Source of the DNA: Alcanivoracaceae bacterium | Lineage (GTDB): Bacteria > Pseudomonadota > Gammaproteobacteria > Pseudomonadales > Alcanivoracaceae | Direction: 5' to 3' | Length of the DNA stretch: 64,000 nt | NCBI GenBank assembly: GCA_029213045.1 | Contig: JARGPN010000015.1 | Location: 62,001 to 126,000 of the forward strand | Shown: one piece after another, positions 8,899 through 18,271 of the stretch | How the letters are laid out: every line of letters begins with the position of its first letter | Position numbering within the stretch: position 1 is the stretch's first letter | Translations under genes and position numbers: made by a program | Notes under the pieces: generated by a model | Databases searched by the model: none | What the model was told of the DNA's origin: nothing | Seen by the model: only the letters and a program-made list of their open reading frames with translations

Positions 8899-9912
8899 AT
8901 GCGCTACGCAAAAGTAATCGGACTTGCGTCCGCCCTCGCCCTGGGTATGGGGGCAATGAGTGCCCACGCTGTGGAAAAACGCACCTTGTGTGTGTTCGAC
9001 ATCATCGGCACCTCTGGCGACACCTACAATGTAATGACCGACTATAAAACAGCGGCATTAAACTGGGGTGTAGATCTGGACCTTAAGGTATATACCGACG
9101 AGAAAATCGCCGCGGAAGACCTTAAAGCAGGCCAGTGTGACGCAGCCGCAATTACGGGTATTCGTGCGCGTCAGTTCAACCAATATACAGGCAGCTTAGA
9201 CTCCGTTGGTTCTTTGCCATCTTACGAGCACGTGAAACAAGTGATCGCAGTGTTGTCCTCTGGGCACCCCAGCATCAATAGCAAAATGGTCAGTGGCAAA
9301 TACGAAGTAGTCGGCGTGGCGCCAATGGGCGCGGCATACTTATTCGTAAAGGACCGCACCATCGACACTGTTGGTGAGCTTTCTGGAAAATCCATTGCTG
9401 TAATGGAATACGATGCAGCCCAAGGCAAGATGGCAGCCAAAGTAGGCATGTCACCGGTCATGTCAGATATCACTAACTTCGCTGGTCGCTTCAATAACGG
9501 CAGCGTCGATATTTGCTTCGCCCCATCGCTGGCTTATTCAGCGTTAGAATTGTACAAGGGCATGCAGCCAAACGGCGGCATCATCAAATATGTACTCGGT
9601 CAGCTAACCCTTCAGGTACTAGTGCGCCAAGATCGCTTCCCTGCTGATTATGGCAACAAGTCTCGTAAATACATGTTCTCTCAGTTTGATCGCACCATGC
9701 GTCTGATCGACAACGCAGACGGAGAAATCGACAAAAAATGGTGGATCAACATTCCTCAAGCGGACGTTGCCCGCTATGACGAAATGCTCCGTGAATCACG
9801 TATCGCTCTTCGTGACGAAGGCATTTACGACCCAGAGATGATGACTTTGCTGCGCAAAATTCGCTGCAAACTCGATGCATCACGTGCGGAATGCGTAAGC
9901 CCGCAAGAGTAA
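8899..9912 (+). CDS. AdeT-type putative solute-binding protein, paralogue 3
   Basis: A 337-residue exported protein: signal peptide 1-24 ending AHA, then directly TLCVFDIIG without the N-terminal extension of paralogues 1 and 2. It shares KAGQCDAA, RARQFNQYTGSLDS, FNNGSVDICFAP, NGGIIKYVLGQLT, KKWWINIP and the C-terminal IRCKLDASRAEC. It is the most divergent of the four and the one linked to the lipoprotein and permease, so it is probably the cognate binding protein of that system. The frame begins upstream, but the ATG at 8899 gives a proper signal peptide and has GGAG upstream. A strong terminator follows. Confidence 0.78.
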   Translation: MRYAKVIGLASALALGMGAMSAHAVEKRTLCVFDIIGTSGDTYNVMTDYKTAALNWGVDLDLKVYTDEKIAAEDLKAGQCDAAAITGIRARQFNQYTGSLDSVGSLPSYEHVKQVIAVLSSGHPSINSKMVSGKYEVVGVAPMGAAYLFVKDRTIDTVGELSGKSIAVMEYDAAQGKMAAKVGMSPVMSDITNFAGRFNNGSVDICFAPSLAYSALELYKGMQPNGGIIKYVLGQLTLQVLVRQDRFPADYGNKSRKYMFSQFDRTMRLIDNADGEIDKKWWINIPQADVARYDEMLRESRIALRDEGIYDPEMMTLLRKIRCKLDASRAECVSPQE

Positions 9913-9937
9913 ATTTTGTACTATTATTAGCATCAAT

Positions 9938-9968
9938 AAACGGGGCCCTTGGCCCCGTTTATTTTTTA
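9938..9968 (+). terminator. Rho-independent terminator after solute-binding protein 3
   Basis: A GC-rich hairpin AAACGGGGCC-CTT-GGCCCCGTTT is followed by a T-rich run. It ends the lipoprotein/binding-protein transcript and separates it from the permease gene 190 bases on, so the permease needs readthrough or its own promoter. Confidence 0.85.
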
Positions 9969-10158
9969 GCCAGAACGCTCGTTCTGGTAGACCATCTTAT
10001 CGCGCCCTTTTCCAATTTTTATCTGCAATTTCCTGCATTTCCGGTAGGCAAGGCCTATTCGGTGACATAGAATCTTTTAAACTCTGCGCTACTAAAATCA
10101 GGCCAAAGAACGAGCTTTATCCAACTGCTCTTCGGCCATAACAAAAATCGGGACCAGC

Positions 10159-12477
10159 ATGCAAACAACCTACAAAATTGGGAATCGGTCTGTATCTGAA
10201 TGGCTGTCTTCCCTTCCAACGCTTGTCATTCTTCTCATCACTATTTTTCTCGCCTCCGGCGAAATCATCCACTCGCAGTTACTGCAAGTTGGACAAAACA
10301 CGTGGGACGATTATTTCCTTCTACGCGGCGCGGGGGTTGTTCAACAACCCACCTGTGAACGCGAACCCAACGTTGATGTCGCCCTAAAAGACGCTATCGC
10401 TAAAAAAGAGGCGGCCATGGCCGACGATCCGCTCGCGGATATTTTTGGCAGCGAAATTGATGAGGGCGCTATACGCCAATCCATTATCGGCGCAGCTCAA
10501 ATCTGTCGAGAAAAATGGTCAAAATTCGAAGAAATAGAAGCGCGCGTCACACCCGGCGTTAAAGCGTTTCGCGTTTTAGAAGTCGGCGTTCAGCGTATCG
10601 TTAGCACACTCAACGAATACAAACGCCTGCTGCTTTGCATGCTCGTCTTGATTTGTGCCACAACGGCAACCTTTGCGCGCCACCACATCGCTCTGCGCCC
10701 GGCTCGCACAATTAAAGATCATTACATTTCTACAGCCGCTCAGCTAACGGCAAACTTAATGTTGCTGATGTCGGCGACGGTGTATCGCCACCAAGAGCAG
10801 CAAAGCATGCTGCAAGGTGTGCAAGTCCAAGATTTCTATTTACACATTTTCTGGATTCTCGGCTTCTCCGCGCTGGCGTTGACCAACTTGTCACAGTTAA
10901 TTAAGCCGCCTAAAGATCTCGAACAAGGTGGTGGCTGGGGCAAAGCATTCCTCACCATTCCGCTGTACAGCTTTATGTGTCTCACCGCAGGCGCGCAGTT
11001 TATATCCCAGGGGTACTACCACGGCATCAGCGTATACCTCGGCATGATGATGGAACTCTCTACCCTGTTCTTGAATCTAGCGCTGTATATCTGGATTGGT
11101 ATGTTGCTCAAGCAAACGCGTATGGCGCATTTGGTGTTTGATATTTTCCGCCCTTGGAATATGTCACCTGAATTACTGTGCTTCGTTGTACTATTTGTTG
11201 CAGCATTCCCGACCGCCTACACAGGCGCGTCAGGTATTTTCGTTATTGCCGCTGGTGCGACCATCTACAACGAATTAATTCGCGCAGGCGCACGCAAGCA
11301 ATTAGCGTTGGCAGCTACAGCAATGTCTGGCTCCATGGGTGTTGTACTGCGTCCTTGCTTGCTCGTTGTCATCATCGCTGCACTGAACAAAAGTGTTACC
11401 ACGGAAGAGCTATTTACATCAGGCGTTAAAATCTTCCTCACCAGCTTGGTATTGTTCTTCTTGGTTTCACAATTCTTCCGCAAAGAACCTGCGCGCATTG
11501 CACCGTTCGGTGAAGCAGTTCCACAAAGCATTCGCCGCCTTGCACCACTACTCCCTTATGTTGTGATCATGGCGTCTATCGCCTTCTTCTTCCGCGACAT
11601 TCTCGATCGTAAAGTTGATGAATTTTCCGCACCCATCATTTTGCCGGTAATGCTGTTAGGCGTTTTGATTTACGAGAAATTCAGTCACCAAATCATGAAA
11701 GTCGCACAAATAGTGCTGACGTTGTTGGTTGTGCTCTCGTTCTATCAATTAGCAATTACCAGTTTCGACGCACCCACCGCATTCGGTTTGAGCGGCATTG
11801 ACAAAGCACATGTCAGCGAAATTTTCTGGCGCGACGTGCTCGGCGCAGCGCTGCTAATTCTCAACTTCCGTTTCGGTCAAGAAGCGCCGTCAGACACGAG
11901 CGAACACACGCCCACAGGTGATGTAGACAGCAAATTCGAAGGGGCCATTCGCACCGCCACCAACGAAACCACAGGTCACATTGGTGCGCTGCTAATGCTT
12001 ATGGCGTTATCGGTAAGCACCGGCGGCATTATCGAGCGTTCTGGCTTAATGCATATGCTTCCCGAAGCGTTCGCAAGCATCTGGATTGCCACAGCGCTTC
12101 TGGTTGCAGTAATGGTGGTTATCGGCATGATCATGGATCCATACGGCGCTGTGATCCTGGTAAACGCGACCATTGCGCAAGTGGCCTTCAAGAACGGCAT
12201 CGATCCTCTGCACTTCTGGATGATTACGTTAGTGGCGTTCGAGTTAGGCTACTTAACCCCGCCAGTGGCACTCAACCATCTATTATCGCGACAAGTGGTC
12301 GGTGATGACGAAGTGGAAAGCGCGAGCATCCCAGATGCGCCGTTCTTCCGCCGCTATGAGAAGTACATTCTTCCCATCATCGTCATGGGTACAACTTTGC
12401 TGATCGTTTCCTTCTTGCCGTTAATGTCGGAAGGCATTCACAGCTGGATGTTTGAAAAGATCGCTAGCGGGCAGTAA
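10159..12477 (+). CDS. TRAP transporter permease, large subunit (DctM-like) with fused N-terminal membrane region
   Basis: A 772-residue polytopic membrane protein. The C-terminal ~520 residues have the many helices of a DctM permease, with recognisable pieces such as FPTAYTGASGIFVIAAGATIY and GYLTPPVALNHLL. The N-terminal ~260 residues hold one helix (about 20-38), a Glu/Asp-rich soluble segment with two Cys (about 40-150), and further helices. I read this as a fused Q-like small subunit with a loop inserted after its first helix. No separate dctQ gene is present. DctM subunits couple ligand import to a Na+ or H+ gradient. It is the only permease near the four binding-protein genes. Substrate unknown. 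Confidence 0.85.
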   Translation: MQTTYKIGNRSVSEWLSSLPTLVILLITIFLASGEIIHSQLLQVGQNTWDDYFLLRGAGVVQQPTCEREPNVDVALKDAIAKKEAAMADDPLADIFGSEIDEGAIRQSIIGAAQICREKWSKFEEIEARVTPGVKAFRVLEVGVQRIVSTLNEYKRLLLCMLVLICATTATFARHHIALRPARTIKDHYISTAAQLTANLMLLMSATVYRHQEQQSMLQGVQVQDFYLHIFWILGFSALALTNLSQLIKPPKDLEQGGGWGKAFLTIPLYSFMCLTAGAQFISQGYYHGISVYLGMMMELSTLFLNLALYIWIGMLLKQTRMAHLVFDIFRPWNMSPELLCFVVLFVAAFPTAYTGASGIFVIAAGATIYNELIRAGARKQLALAATAMSGSMGVVLRPCLLVVIIAALNKSVTTEELFTSGVKIFLTSLVLFFLVSQFFRKEPARIAPFGEAVPQSIRRLAPLLPYVVIMASIAFFFRDILDRKVDEFSAPIILPVMLLGVLIYEKFSHQIMKVAQIVLTLLVVLSFYQLAITSFDAPTAFGLSGIDKAHVSEIFWRDVLGAALLILNFRFGQEAPSDTSEHTPTGDVDSKFEGAIRTATNETTGHIGALLMLMALSVSTGGIIERSGLMHMLPEAFASIWIATALLVAVMVVIGMIMDPYGAVILVNATIAQVAFKNGIDPLHFWMITLVAFELGYLTPPVALNHLLSRQVVGDDEVESASIPDAPFFRRYEKYILPIIVMGTTLLIVSFLPLMSEGIHSWMFEKIASGQ

Positions 12478-12482
12478 TACTA

Positions 12483-12644
12483 ATGGCTGATCAAAAAAAG
12501 CCTTCACGGACTGAGCAGCGGCCCACAGAGCCGCTGCCAACCAGTTTGCGGCCGGCTTGGATGTTAATGTTATGTTTGTTTGCCGTGGTCTGCGCAATTG
12601 CACTGGCAGCCTATCTGGTGGATCGTTCTATATATGGATTCTAG
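12483..12644 (+). CDS. 53-residue single-helix membrane peptide downstream of the TRAP permease
   Basis: A short frame starting 5 bases after the permease stop. It encodes a polar, Pro- and charge-rich N-terminus of about 25 residues, one hydrophobic helix (WMLMLCLFAVVCAIALAAYLV, about 26-46) and a short tail. No strong ribosome site is visible, so translation would be coupled to the permease. Position and topology suggest an accessory subunit of the transporter. I do not recognise a family. It could also be chance coding. Confidence 0.5.
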   Translation: MADQKKPSRTEQRPTEPLPTSLRPAWMLMLCLFAVVCAIALAAYLVDRSIYGF

Positions 12645-12803
12645 AACTTCCATGATCGCGTTGGTTCGCACTACACTTAGAGAAGTGAACAGTAGAAGAT
12701 AGGCCAAGGCGAACGCTAAAGCTGATACTCTACCGGTGCGAACCAGGCTTTCAGGCAACAGGTTTTTCGGAAACACGCTTTTCGGAAAAAGGGCACTGCA
12801 AGG

Positions 12804-13163
12804 ATGAGCGAACATACTATTACCGAAAATAGACGGCACCCTCGAATTTTTCGAGAAGATACGCTGTCTGTAAAAGTGATTGATTCAGCACGCGGAACGC
12901 CTGCTGAAGGCCCTGCTCTGTACTGTTCAACGGTAGATATTTCCGCCTCGGGAATGCAAATCCTGATCACCGATCCCCTTCCTATTCGTCAACTCCTCGA
13001 TATTTGGATCGTGCTGTCTGATAACGTTGGCACGTTCAATTTGACGGGAAAAATAAATCGCATTGTCGAACTCGACGACCCAGATGAACCGGAAGGTTTT
13101 CTGACAGGTATAGAGCTTCTTGATACCAGCCCAGATATAAAGGCTTGGCGCGAAATTTTCTAA
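12804..13163 (+). CDS. PilZ-domain c-di-GMP-binding protein
   Basis: A 119-residue single PilZ domain. The two c-di-GMP contact motifs are present: RRHPR near residues 10-14 (RxxxR) and DISASGM near residues 47-53 ([DN]xSxxG). Free-standing PilZ proteins transmit c-di-GMP levels to a partner. A GGDEF/EAL protein is encoded at 22551. The gene stands alone, with a short gap before the convergent HIT gene. Ribosome site AAGGA. Confidence 0.85.
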   Translation: MSEHTITENRRHPRIFREDTLSVKVIDSARGTPAEGPALYCSTVDISASGMQILITDPLPIRQLLDIWIVLSDNVGTFNLTGKINRIVELDDPDEPEGFLTGIELLDTSPDIKAWREIF

Positions 13164-13221
13164 GGAACAGAGATGTGTCGGCGACCGTTGTAACCGTCTT
13201 GGATTAACCTCAGCGAGACAC

Positions 13222-13680
13222 TCAGGGACGTAATAAATAAGGGCGCAATCTCTCCGCGACCTCTTCTAGTTTTTCTCTTTTCTTTTTCATGCTGCCAAGC
13301 GGCAACATGCGCGTCCACCAACGCATAATCATTTTAAACGTATCGCCTGCACGCCGCGGAATAACGTGCACATGCACATGCGGCACATGTTGATTCGCCG
13401 CCTTACCATCATTCACCACCACATTGTGCGCATCGAGGGTTAAACCGGCATCTTTATGCGCCTGAATAACACGTCGTGCCAAGGTAAAAAGGTGCGCAGC
13501 AATGGCTTCGCTTTGTTGCTCAAGTAGCGGCGCATGGTGCCGAGGAATAATAAGAGTATGGCCCTCTCTTATGGGAAATAAGTCGAGAATCACCACCGCG
13601 AGATCGTCTTCGTAGAGCACCGTGGCCGGCGCATTGCCAGCCAAAATCTTACAGAAAATACAGTGCTTCGCATCGATCAT
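13222..13680 (-). CDS. HIT-family nucleotide hydrolase
   Basis: A 152-residue histidine-triad protein. The triad HVHVHVIPR (HxHxHxx) is intact, and the usual N-terminal FCKI zinc-type motif and DLFPIREGHTLIIPRHH strand are seen. HIT hydrolases cleave nucleoside phosphoramidates or dinucleoside polyphosphates; the substrate here is not known. It has a somewhat longer C-terminal tail (KMIMRWWTRMLP) than small HinT proteins. Divergently placed relative to nothing close upstream. Confidence 0.88.
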   Translation of the reverse strand: MIDAKHCIFCKILAGNAPATVLYEDDLAVVILDLFPIREGHTLIIPRHHAPLLEQQSEAIAAHLFTLARRVIQAHKDAGLTLDAHNVVVNDGKAANQHVPHVHVHVIPRRAGDTFKMIMRWWTRMLPLGSMKKKREKLEEVAERLRPYLLRP

Positions 13681-13762
13681 TTATTGTTTTGCATCCATAG
13701 CTTTCGCACGATCATCAATGCATTTCACGACATTCAACAACGACAACAGCGCGCACAATAAA

Positions 13763-14128
13763 TTACTGTGCTACACCTGCATCCGTGGACTCAGACTGAG
13801 ACGCCGCTTTTCGCTTGCTGCGCCACCACATAAAAGCAACGAGCCCTAAAGAAAAGAGTACCGACAAGAGCAATGACGTTCCTGCTCGCCATGCACTACC
13901 ACCGTCACGGAACAATCCTTCAAAAATAGCGACCAAGAATGCCGGCGCCAAACGTTCGTGATCGGCGGCCACGCTCCAAGGTGTGAGCGCCAGCACAACA
14001 GGCAACACGCGCAACACGTTTCTCCATAACATCGGCAGCTTGCGCGTCCAATGCCACCAGATGCAGATCATCACGAACGTTGCGCCGAGATACCACGCCC
14101 AGGCCGTTAAATAACTTGTAGCCGACAA
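13763..14128 (-). CDS. Small conserved membrane protein downstream of ycgN
   Basis: A 121-residue protein with three to four hydrophobic segments (about 5-22, 35-52, 60-72, 84-102) and a basic, polar tail. The best start is TTG at 14128: it has GAGG at a proper distance, lies 4 bases after the ycgN stop, and the protein sequence is continuous from there. It is translationally coupled to ycgN. A similar small membrane protein sits by ycgN in Pseudomonas. No function is known to me. Confidence 0.65.
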   Translation of the reverse strand: MSATSYLTAWAWYLGATFVMICIWWHWTRKLPMLWRNVLRVLPVVLALTPWSVAADHERLAPAFLVAIFEGLFRDGGSAWRAGTSLLLSVLFSLGLVAFMWWRSKRKAASQSESTDAGVAQ

Positions 14129-14132
14129 AAGA

Positions 14133-14573
14133 TTACCTCACCCATTGAACAATACGTTCTTCCAATAAATCTTCAGGCACTAAGGCCTCACTTATCACCT
14201 TTCCGCGCACCGAAATCCCTGCATCCACCACGCTTGTGCGTGTGCCCGTCAGCAAGGGATGCCACGTCGGCAATTGCTCGCCACGCGCCAATCGACGATA
14301 CGCGCAAGATGCCGGTAGCCAATCGTAGCGCTGCGCTATATCGACACTCACTTGCAAACAATCTGGCACTACTTTTAACCGCGTCGCGTACGACGTGCAA
14401 CGGCAAGTTTGTGTATCCAGATAACGACAGACCACATCGGTGAAGTGAAGTTCGCCGGTATCTTCGTCCTCTAGCTTCACCAGGCAGCACCGGCCGCAGC
14501 CATCGCACAGGGCTTCCCATTCGTCCTGCTCTAGCTGGTCGAGTGCGAAGTGCTCCCAAAAACGATCACGCAT
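14133..14573 (-). CDS. ycgN: YcgN-family cysteine-cluster protein
   Basis: A 146-residue protein of the YcgN/UPF0260 family. It carries a conserved set of Cys residues: CDGCGRCCLVKLED near the N-terminus, then C at VCRYLDTQTCRC and VPDCLQV, a pattern like the zinc/iron-chelating Cx-cluster proteins. The biochemical role is unknown. It overlaps ycgL by 8 bases and forms an operon ycgL-ycgN-small membrane protein. Confidence 0.88.
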   Translation of the reverse strand: MRDRFWEHFALDQLEQDEWEALCDGCGRCCLVKLEDEDTGELHFTDVVCRYLDTQTCRCTSYATRLKVVPDCLQVSVDIAQRYDWLPASCAYRRLARGEQLPTWHPLLTGTRTSVVDAGISVRGKVISEALVPEDLLEERIVQWVR

Positions 14574-14850
14574 TGTCGTGCCTCGGCATCAAACTTGGCT
14601 CTTGTTCAGCGGGCGGCATTTGCAAGTAAAAGCCTTGCTCTTGAATCATCGCCATGACTTTTTTCACATCGGCGCGCGCTAATGGCCGCTCCTCTCGCAG
14701 CAACAAATCCATTACCAAGGACATGTCGCCGAACTGTTTCATCAGCGGTTCAGGCAACGAATCAAGCTCAGTGCCCTTCTTAACGTAAAGATACATCTCA
14801 GTACGCTTGCTGCTTCGAAAAATTGAACAAAGCAAATATTCACTACTCAT
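14566..14850 (-). CDS. ycgL: YcgL-domain protein
   Basis: A 94-residue YcgL-family protein with the family pattern CSIFRSSKRTEMYLYVKK near the N-terminus, then a Pro-Glu-rich linker and a helix-turn that ends LQMPPAE. The fold is known but the function is not. The pairing with ycgN and the nearness of rnd match Pseudomonas. A GGAAA ribosome site supports the ATG. Confidence 0.88.
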   Translation of the reverse strand: MSSEYLLCSIFRSSKRTEMYLYVKKGTELDSLPEPLMKQFGDMSLVMDLLLREERPLARADVKKVMAMIQEQGFYLQMPPAEQEPSLMPRHDNA

Positions 14851-14938
14851 TCTAAATTTCCAAATCTAGATCAACTTTTATGCAGACATTCGCTTGCACG
14901 TAAAACATGCATGCTGGGTTCGGCCAACCGAGCCAGAC

Positions 14939-16021
14939 TTACAGCATTTCCAACAACGGCTCCGCCACTAATTTCAATCGCCAGCCAGTCATCGCATCGG
15001 GGATCTCTTCTGGGTTTCGGGTAAGCGCTTCTAACCAACGACGTCGCGCTAGAATTTCAGGCGTCACGTCCAGCGACTCTGCAATTTCTCCGACACGTTT
15101 ACGTAAGCGCTTGTGCATATCGCGCTGTGCCGGATCCGGCATTCCCGGCAAAGCGTCGGGAATATCATCGTTTTGCGCTGCCTCAATTTGCGCTAGCGCT
15201 TCCTCCGCATGCTTGCGAATAAACGACGGATGCAACCCTAAATCCGTTAATTTGCTACGGGTAGGCGACGCCTCCTGCGCAAGTACCAATAGCTCCACAT
15301 CTTTAATAATAAAACTTCGCGGCAAATTTAAGTCCCGCGCCTTACCATCGCGCCACGCAGCCAAGGCACGTAAGTTTCGACGAGCACCACCGTCTAAAGA
15401 GCCAGCGCCTTTCACTTGCGCCCAGAGCCGATCAAGCTTTGCCTCGACAGCAGCATCTTGCAGCATGCGCGCGCATTCCTCTTCCCACCACGCTAGCCGA
15501 CCACGCTCGGCCAACTTCGCCTTTAACTGACGATGTACTTCTGGCAGGTAATGCACATCCTGCACGGCATACTCAAGTTGCTCTGCCGTGAGCGGACGCT
15601 GTAACCAATCGGTCCGCGTGGCGCCTTTCGGCAACGCGACGTTCTGGGTTAATTCGACAATTTTTTGGTAACCGCACTGCAAGTCGTAGCCGCATAAGGC
15701 ACCGGCAATTTGCGTATCTTCTATTTTGGCTGGAATAAAGCCGGGCCAAGCTTTGAAGGTTTCTATATCTTCCGAGCAACCGTGCATTACCAACGTTCGC
15801 TGCGACAGCAAACGTTTAAGCGGCTCGCCGTCGGACATCGGCTTAGGGTCAATAAGCCAATTGCCCTCGTCCTGATTGATTTGCACCAACGCTAACGCCG
15901 GCCAATACGTCCGCTCGCGCATAAACTCGGTATCGAGGAACAGCGGCGCGTCGTGCGACCAGCGCCGATCAAGCTCTGCCACTTGCTCAGCGGTGTCTAG
16001 CCATTGGTAATTCATCGTCAT
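14939..16021 (-). CDS. rnd: Ribonuclease D
   Basis: A 360-residue 3'-5' exoribonuclease. The DEDD catalytic residues are visible: LFLDTEF (DxE), [10 protein letters not shown], and YAVQDVHYL with the Tyr of the DEDDy subclass. HRDC-type helical domains follow (about 210-290 and onwards). It trims tRNA and other structured RNA 3' ends. Length is normal. It is divergent from gpmA with a 190-base gap. An ATG two codons inside could equally be the start. Confidence 0.93.
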   Translation of the reverse strand: MTMNYQWLDTAEQVAELDRRWSHDAPLFLDTEFMRERTYWPALALVQINQDEGNWLIDPKPMSDGEPLKRLLSQRTLVMHGCSEDIETFKAWPGFIPAKIEDTQIAGALCGYDLQCGYQKIVELTQNVALPKGATRTDWLQRPLTAEQLEYAVQDVHYLPEVHRQLKAKLAERGRLAWWEEECARMLQDAAVEAKLDRLWAQVKGAGSLDGGARRNLRALAAWRDGKARDLNLPRSFIIKDVELLVLAQEASPTRSKLTDLGLHPSFIRKHAEEALAQIEAAQNDDIPDALPGMPDPAQRDMHKRLRKRVGEIAESLDVTPEILARRRWLEALTRNPEEIPDAMTGWRLKLVAEPLLEML

Positions 16022-16208
16022 TCATTCACAACCTGTATTTGAAGGCCGCAAGTATACGTGTCTATGCGGAAAAACCCGAGCCGCAAACGCTAACACGGCG
16101 TCGCGCCGCCCTCGCCCAGCTTTCACAGGGGTCATAACACCTGTGCAAAAGAGCTCTTTCTGGTACCCTGTGCGGCCTCAAAACAGGACTCGGTACAGGA
16201 ATCACACC

Positions 16209-16958
16209 ATGACCACCAAATTGGTACTCGTGCGCCACGGGCACAGCCTCTGGAACCAAGAAAACCGTTTTACCGGCTGGAAAGACGTGGACTTGGCCGA
16301 TCAAGGCCGTGAAGAAGCAAAGCGTGCTGGCGAGCTTTTGAAAGAAGCAGGCTTTGAGTTCGACATTGCCTTTACCTCTGTGCTGAAGCGTGCCATCCGC
16401 ACCCTTTGGAGCATTCAGGACGTCATGGACCTAATGTGGATTCCTGTTATCCGTAACTGGCGCTTGAATGAACGCCACTACGGCGCCCTGCAGGGCCTGA
16501 ATAAAGCGGAAACCGCAGCGAAATATGGCGACGAGCAAGTGATGATCTGGCGCCGCAGCTACGACACGCCACCACCGCCAATGGAACGCACTGATGAGCG
16601 CTACGCGGGCAAGTTACCTGCATACAAAGACTTAGATGAAAGCGACGTGCCACTAAGCGAAAGCTTAAAAGACACCGTGGATCGTTTTGTTCCGTACTTC
16701 GAATCAGAAATCAAACCGCACATTCAAGCGGGCAAACAGGTGCTTATCGTTGCGCACGGCAATAGTTTGCGCGCGCTCATTAAGCACCTGAGCGGCATTT
16801 CAGAAGAAGAGATCGTGAAACTGAACGTCCCCACGGGCATTCCTCTAGTGTACGAACTCGACGATAATTTGAAGCCGATCAGCGATTATTATTTAGGTGA
16901 TGCTGACGAAGCGAAGAAAGCCGCAGAAGCCGTCGCAAACCAAGGAAAGAGCAAATAA
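16209..16958 (+). CDS. gpmA: 2,3-bisphosphoglycerate-dependent phosphoglycerate mutase
   Basis: A 249-residue dPGM of normal length. [10 protein letters not shown] carries the phosphorylated His, followed by [22 protein letters not shown] and the second His in [16 protein letters not shown]. It interconverts 3- and 2-phosphoglycerate in glycolysis. I use the ATG at 16209, which begins [12 protein letters not shown], and not the upstream in-frame ATG at 16143. A terminator follows the gene. Confidence 0.95.
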   Translation: MTTKLVLVRHGHSLWNQENRFTGWKDVDLADQGREEAKRAGELLKEAGFEFDIAFTSVLKRAIRTLWSIQDVMDLMWIPVIRNWRLNERHYGALQGLNKAETAAKYGDEQVMIWRRSYDTPPPPMERTDERYAGKLPAYKDLDESDVPLSESLKDTVDRFVPYFESEIKPHIQAGKQVLIVAHGNSLRALIKHLSGISEEEIVKLNVPTGIPLVYELDDNLKPISDYYLGDADEAKKAAEAVANQGKSK

Positions 16959-16995
16959 GTTATTGCGCCAACATCGCTATAATTAATTTGCCCAA

Positions 16996-17028
16996 CAAAA
17001 AGCCCCTGATATTTCAGGGGCTTTTTGT
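16996..17028 (+). terminator. Rho-independent terminator after gpmA
   Basis: Hairpin AGCCCCTGA-TATT-TCAGGGGCT with flanking A and T runs, 40 bases after the gpmA stop. Confidence 0.88.
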
Positions 17029-17253
17029 TAATTACGGACTTTTCTTTGTTCGTCAGCTCGCTGGCCGGCGCCCCGATCGCCCCAGCAGCACCCCTTTCGT
17101 CCTTTCATTCTCGCCGGGCCACTTAATGCGTGCATGGCGTTGACTGAAGCGCTATCACAAATTGTCACTTGGGTGGTCGCACCCGCTCGTCAAACCAAGG
17201 TATCCTTGGAGCACTTATTGTCTTTCGAATAACAAACAGAGAACGGACACCCA

Positions 17254-18255
17254 ATGCGCAAAATTTTATCTCTTGCAGCCGCTGCGCTGCTGACGTTATC
17301 GCTTCCCGCTCATGCGGAAATGGAACGCAAAATCTGTGTTTTTGATTTAATCGGCAACGCAGGCCCAGTGATGGGCGCCATGAAAGACTGGCAAATTGAA
17401 GCCATTAAATGGGGCATCAAAGCTGAGCTTATCCCTTTTACTAACGAAGCGATTGCGGCCGAAGATTTAAAAGCAGGCAAATGCGATGCAGCATTAATTA
17501 CCGGCATTCGTGCACGCTTATTTAACAGCTATTCCGGCACGCTTGATTCCATTGGCGCAGTACCGAGCATGGATCACTTGAAGATTTTGCTGCAAGTATT
17601 GTCCACGCCAGGCAAGCACGCTGACAAACTCGATCACGGTGCGTTTTCCGTGATGGGCATTGCGCCTGCCGGCGGCGCTTACATTTTTGTGAACGATCGC
17701 ACCGTCAACACGCTAGCGAAAGCAGCGGGCAAAAAAGTTGCCGTGTTGGATTACGATAAAACACAAGCAAAGCTGGTGGCACAAGTAGGCGCAACCCCTG
17801 TCGCTTCTGACATCACTAATTTCTCGACCAAGTTCAATAATGGCGTGGTCGATGTGATCGCCGCGCCACTTGTGGCATACGGCGCTTTAGAGCTCTACAA
17901 AGGATTATCGCCAGACGGTGGCATTATCAATTACCCGTTAGTGCAGTTAACCATTCAGTTGGTTGCTCGCAGTGATCGCTTTACTCCAGATATCTCACAA
18001 AAATCTCGCAAGTATTTCTATAACAACCTTGAACGCATTGTTGAAGCACTCGATAAAGAAGCGCAGCAAGTCGATCCGAAGTGGTGGGTGGAAATTCCAG
18101 ACAAAGATAAAGTCGAATATGAAGTCATGATGCAGCAAGCGCGTTTACAGCTACGTGACGAGGGCTTCTATGACTCAGACATGCTGTCACTGGAACTTAA
18201 AGTGCGCTGCAAGCTGGATCAATCACGGCCTGAATGTGTGAACCCAAAGGAATAA
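17254..18255 (+). CDS. AdeT-type putative solute-binding protein, paralogue 4 (stand-alone)
   Basis: A 333-residue exported protein: signal peptide 1-21 ending AHA, then KICVFDLIG with no N-terminal extension. It is close to paralogues 1 and 2 in the core (KAGKCDAALITGIRAR, GGAYIFVNDRTVNTLAKAAG, KKVAVLDYD, WWVEIPDKDKVEYEVMMQQAR) but ends ELKVRCKLDQSRPEC. It is monocistronic, with its own terminator and no transporter genes beside it, 4.6 kb downstream of the permease. It may share that permease or feed a different one elsewhere. No ligand can be inferred. Confidence 0.77.
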   Translation: MRKILSLAAAALLTLSLPAHAEMERKICVFDLIGNAGPVMGAMKDWQIEAIKWGIKAELIPFTNEAIAAEDLKAGKCDAALITGIRARLFNSYSGTLDSIGAVPSMDHLKILLQVLSTPGKHADKLDHGAFSVMGIAPAGGAYIFVNDRTVNTLAKAAGKKVAVLDYDKTQAKLVAQVGATPVASDITNFSTKFNNGVVDVIAAPLVAYGALELYKGLSPDGGIINYPLVQLTIQLVARSDRFTPDISQKSRKYFYNNLERIVEALDKEAQQVDPKWWVEIPDKDKVEYEVMMQQARLQLRDEGFYDSDMLSLELKVRCKLDQSRPECVNPKE

Positions 18256-18271
18256 CGACCAACGCTCTCTA

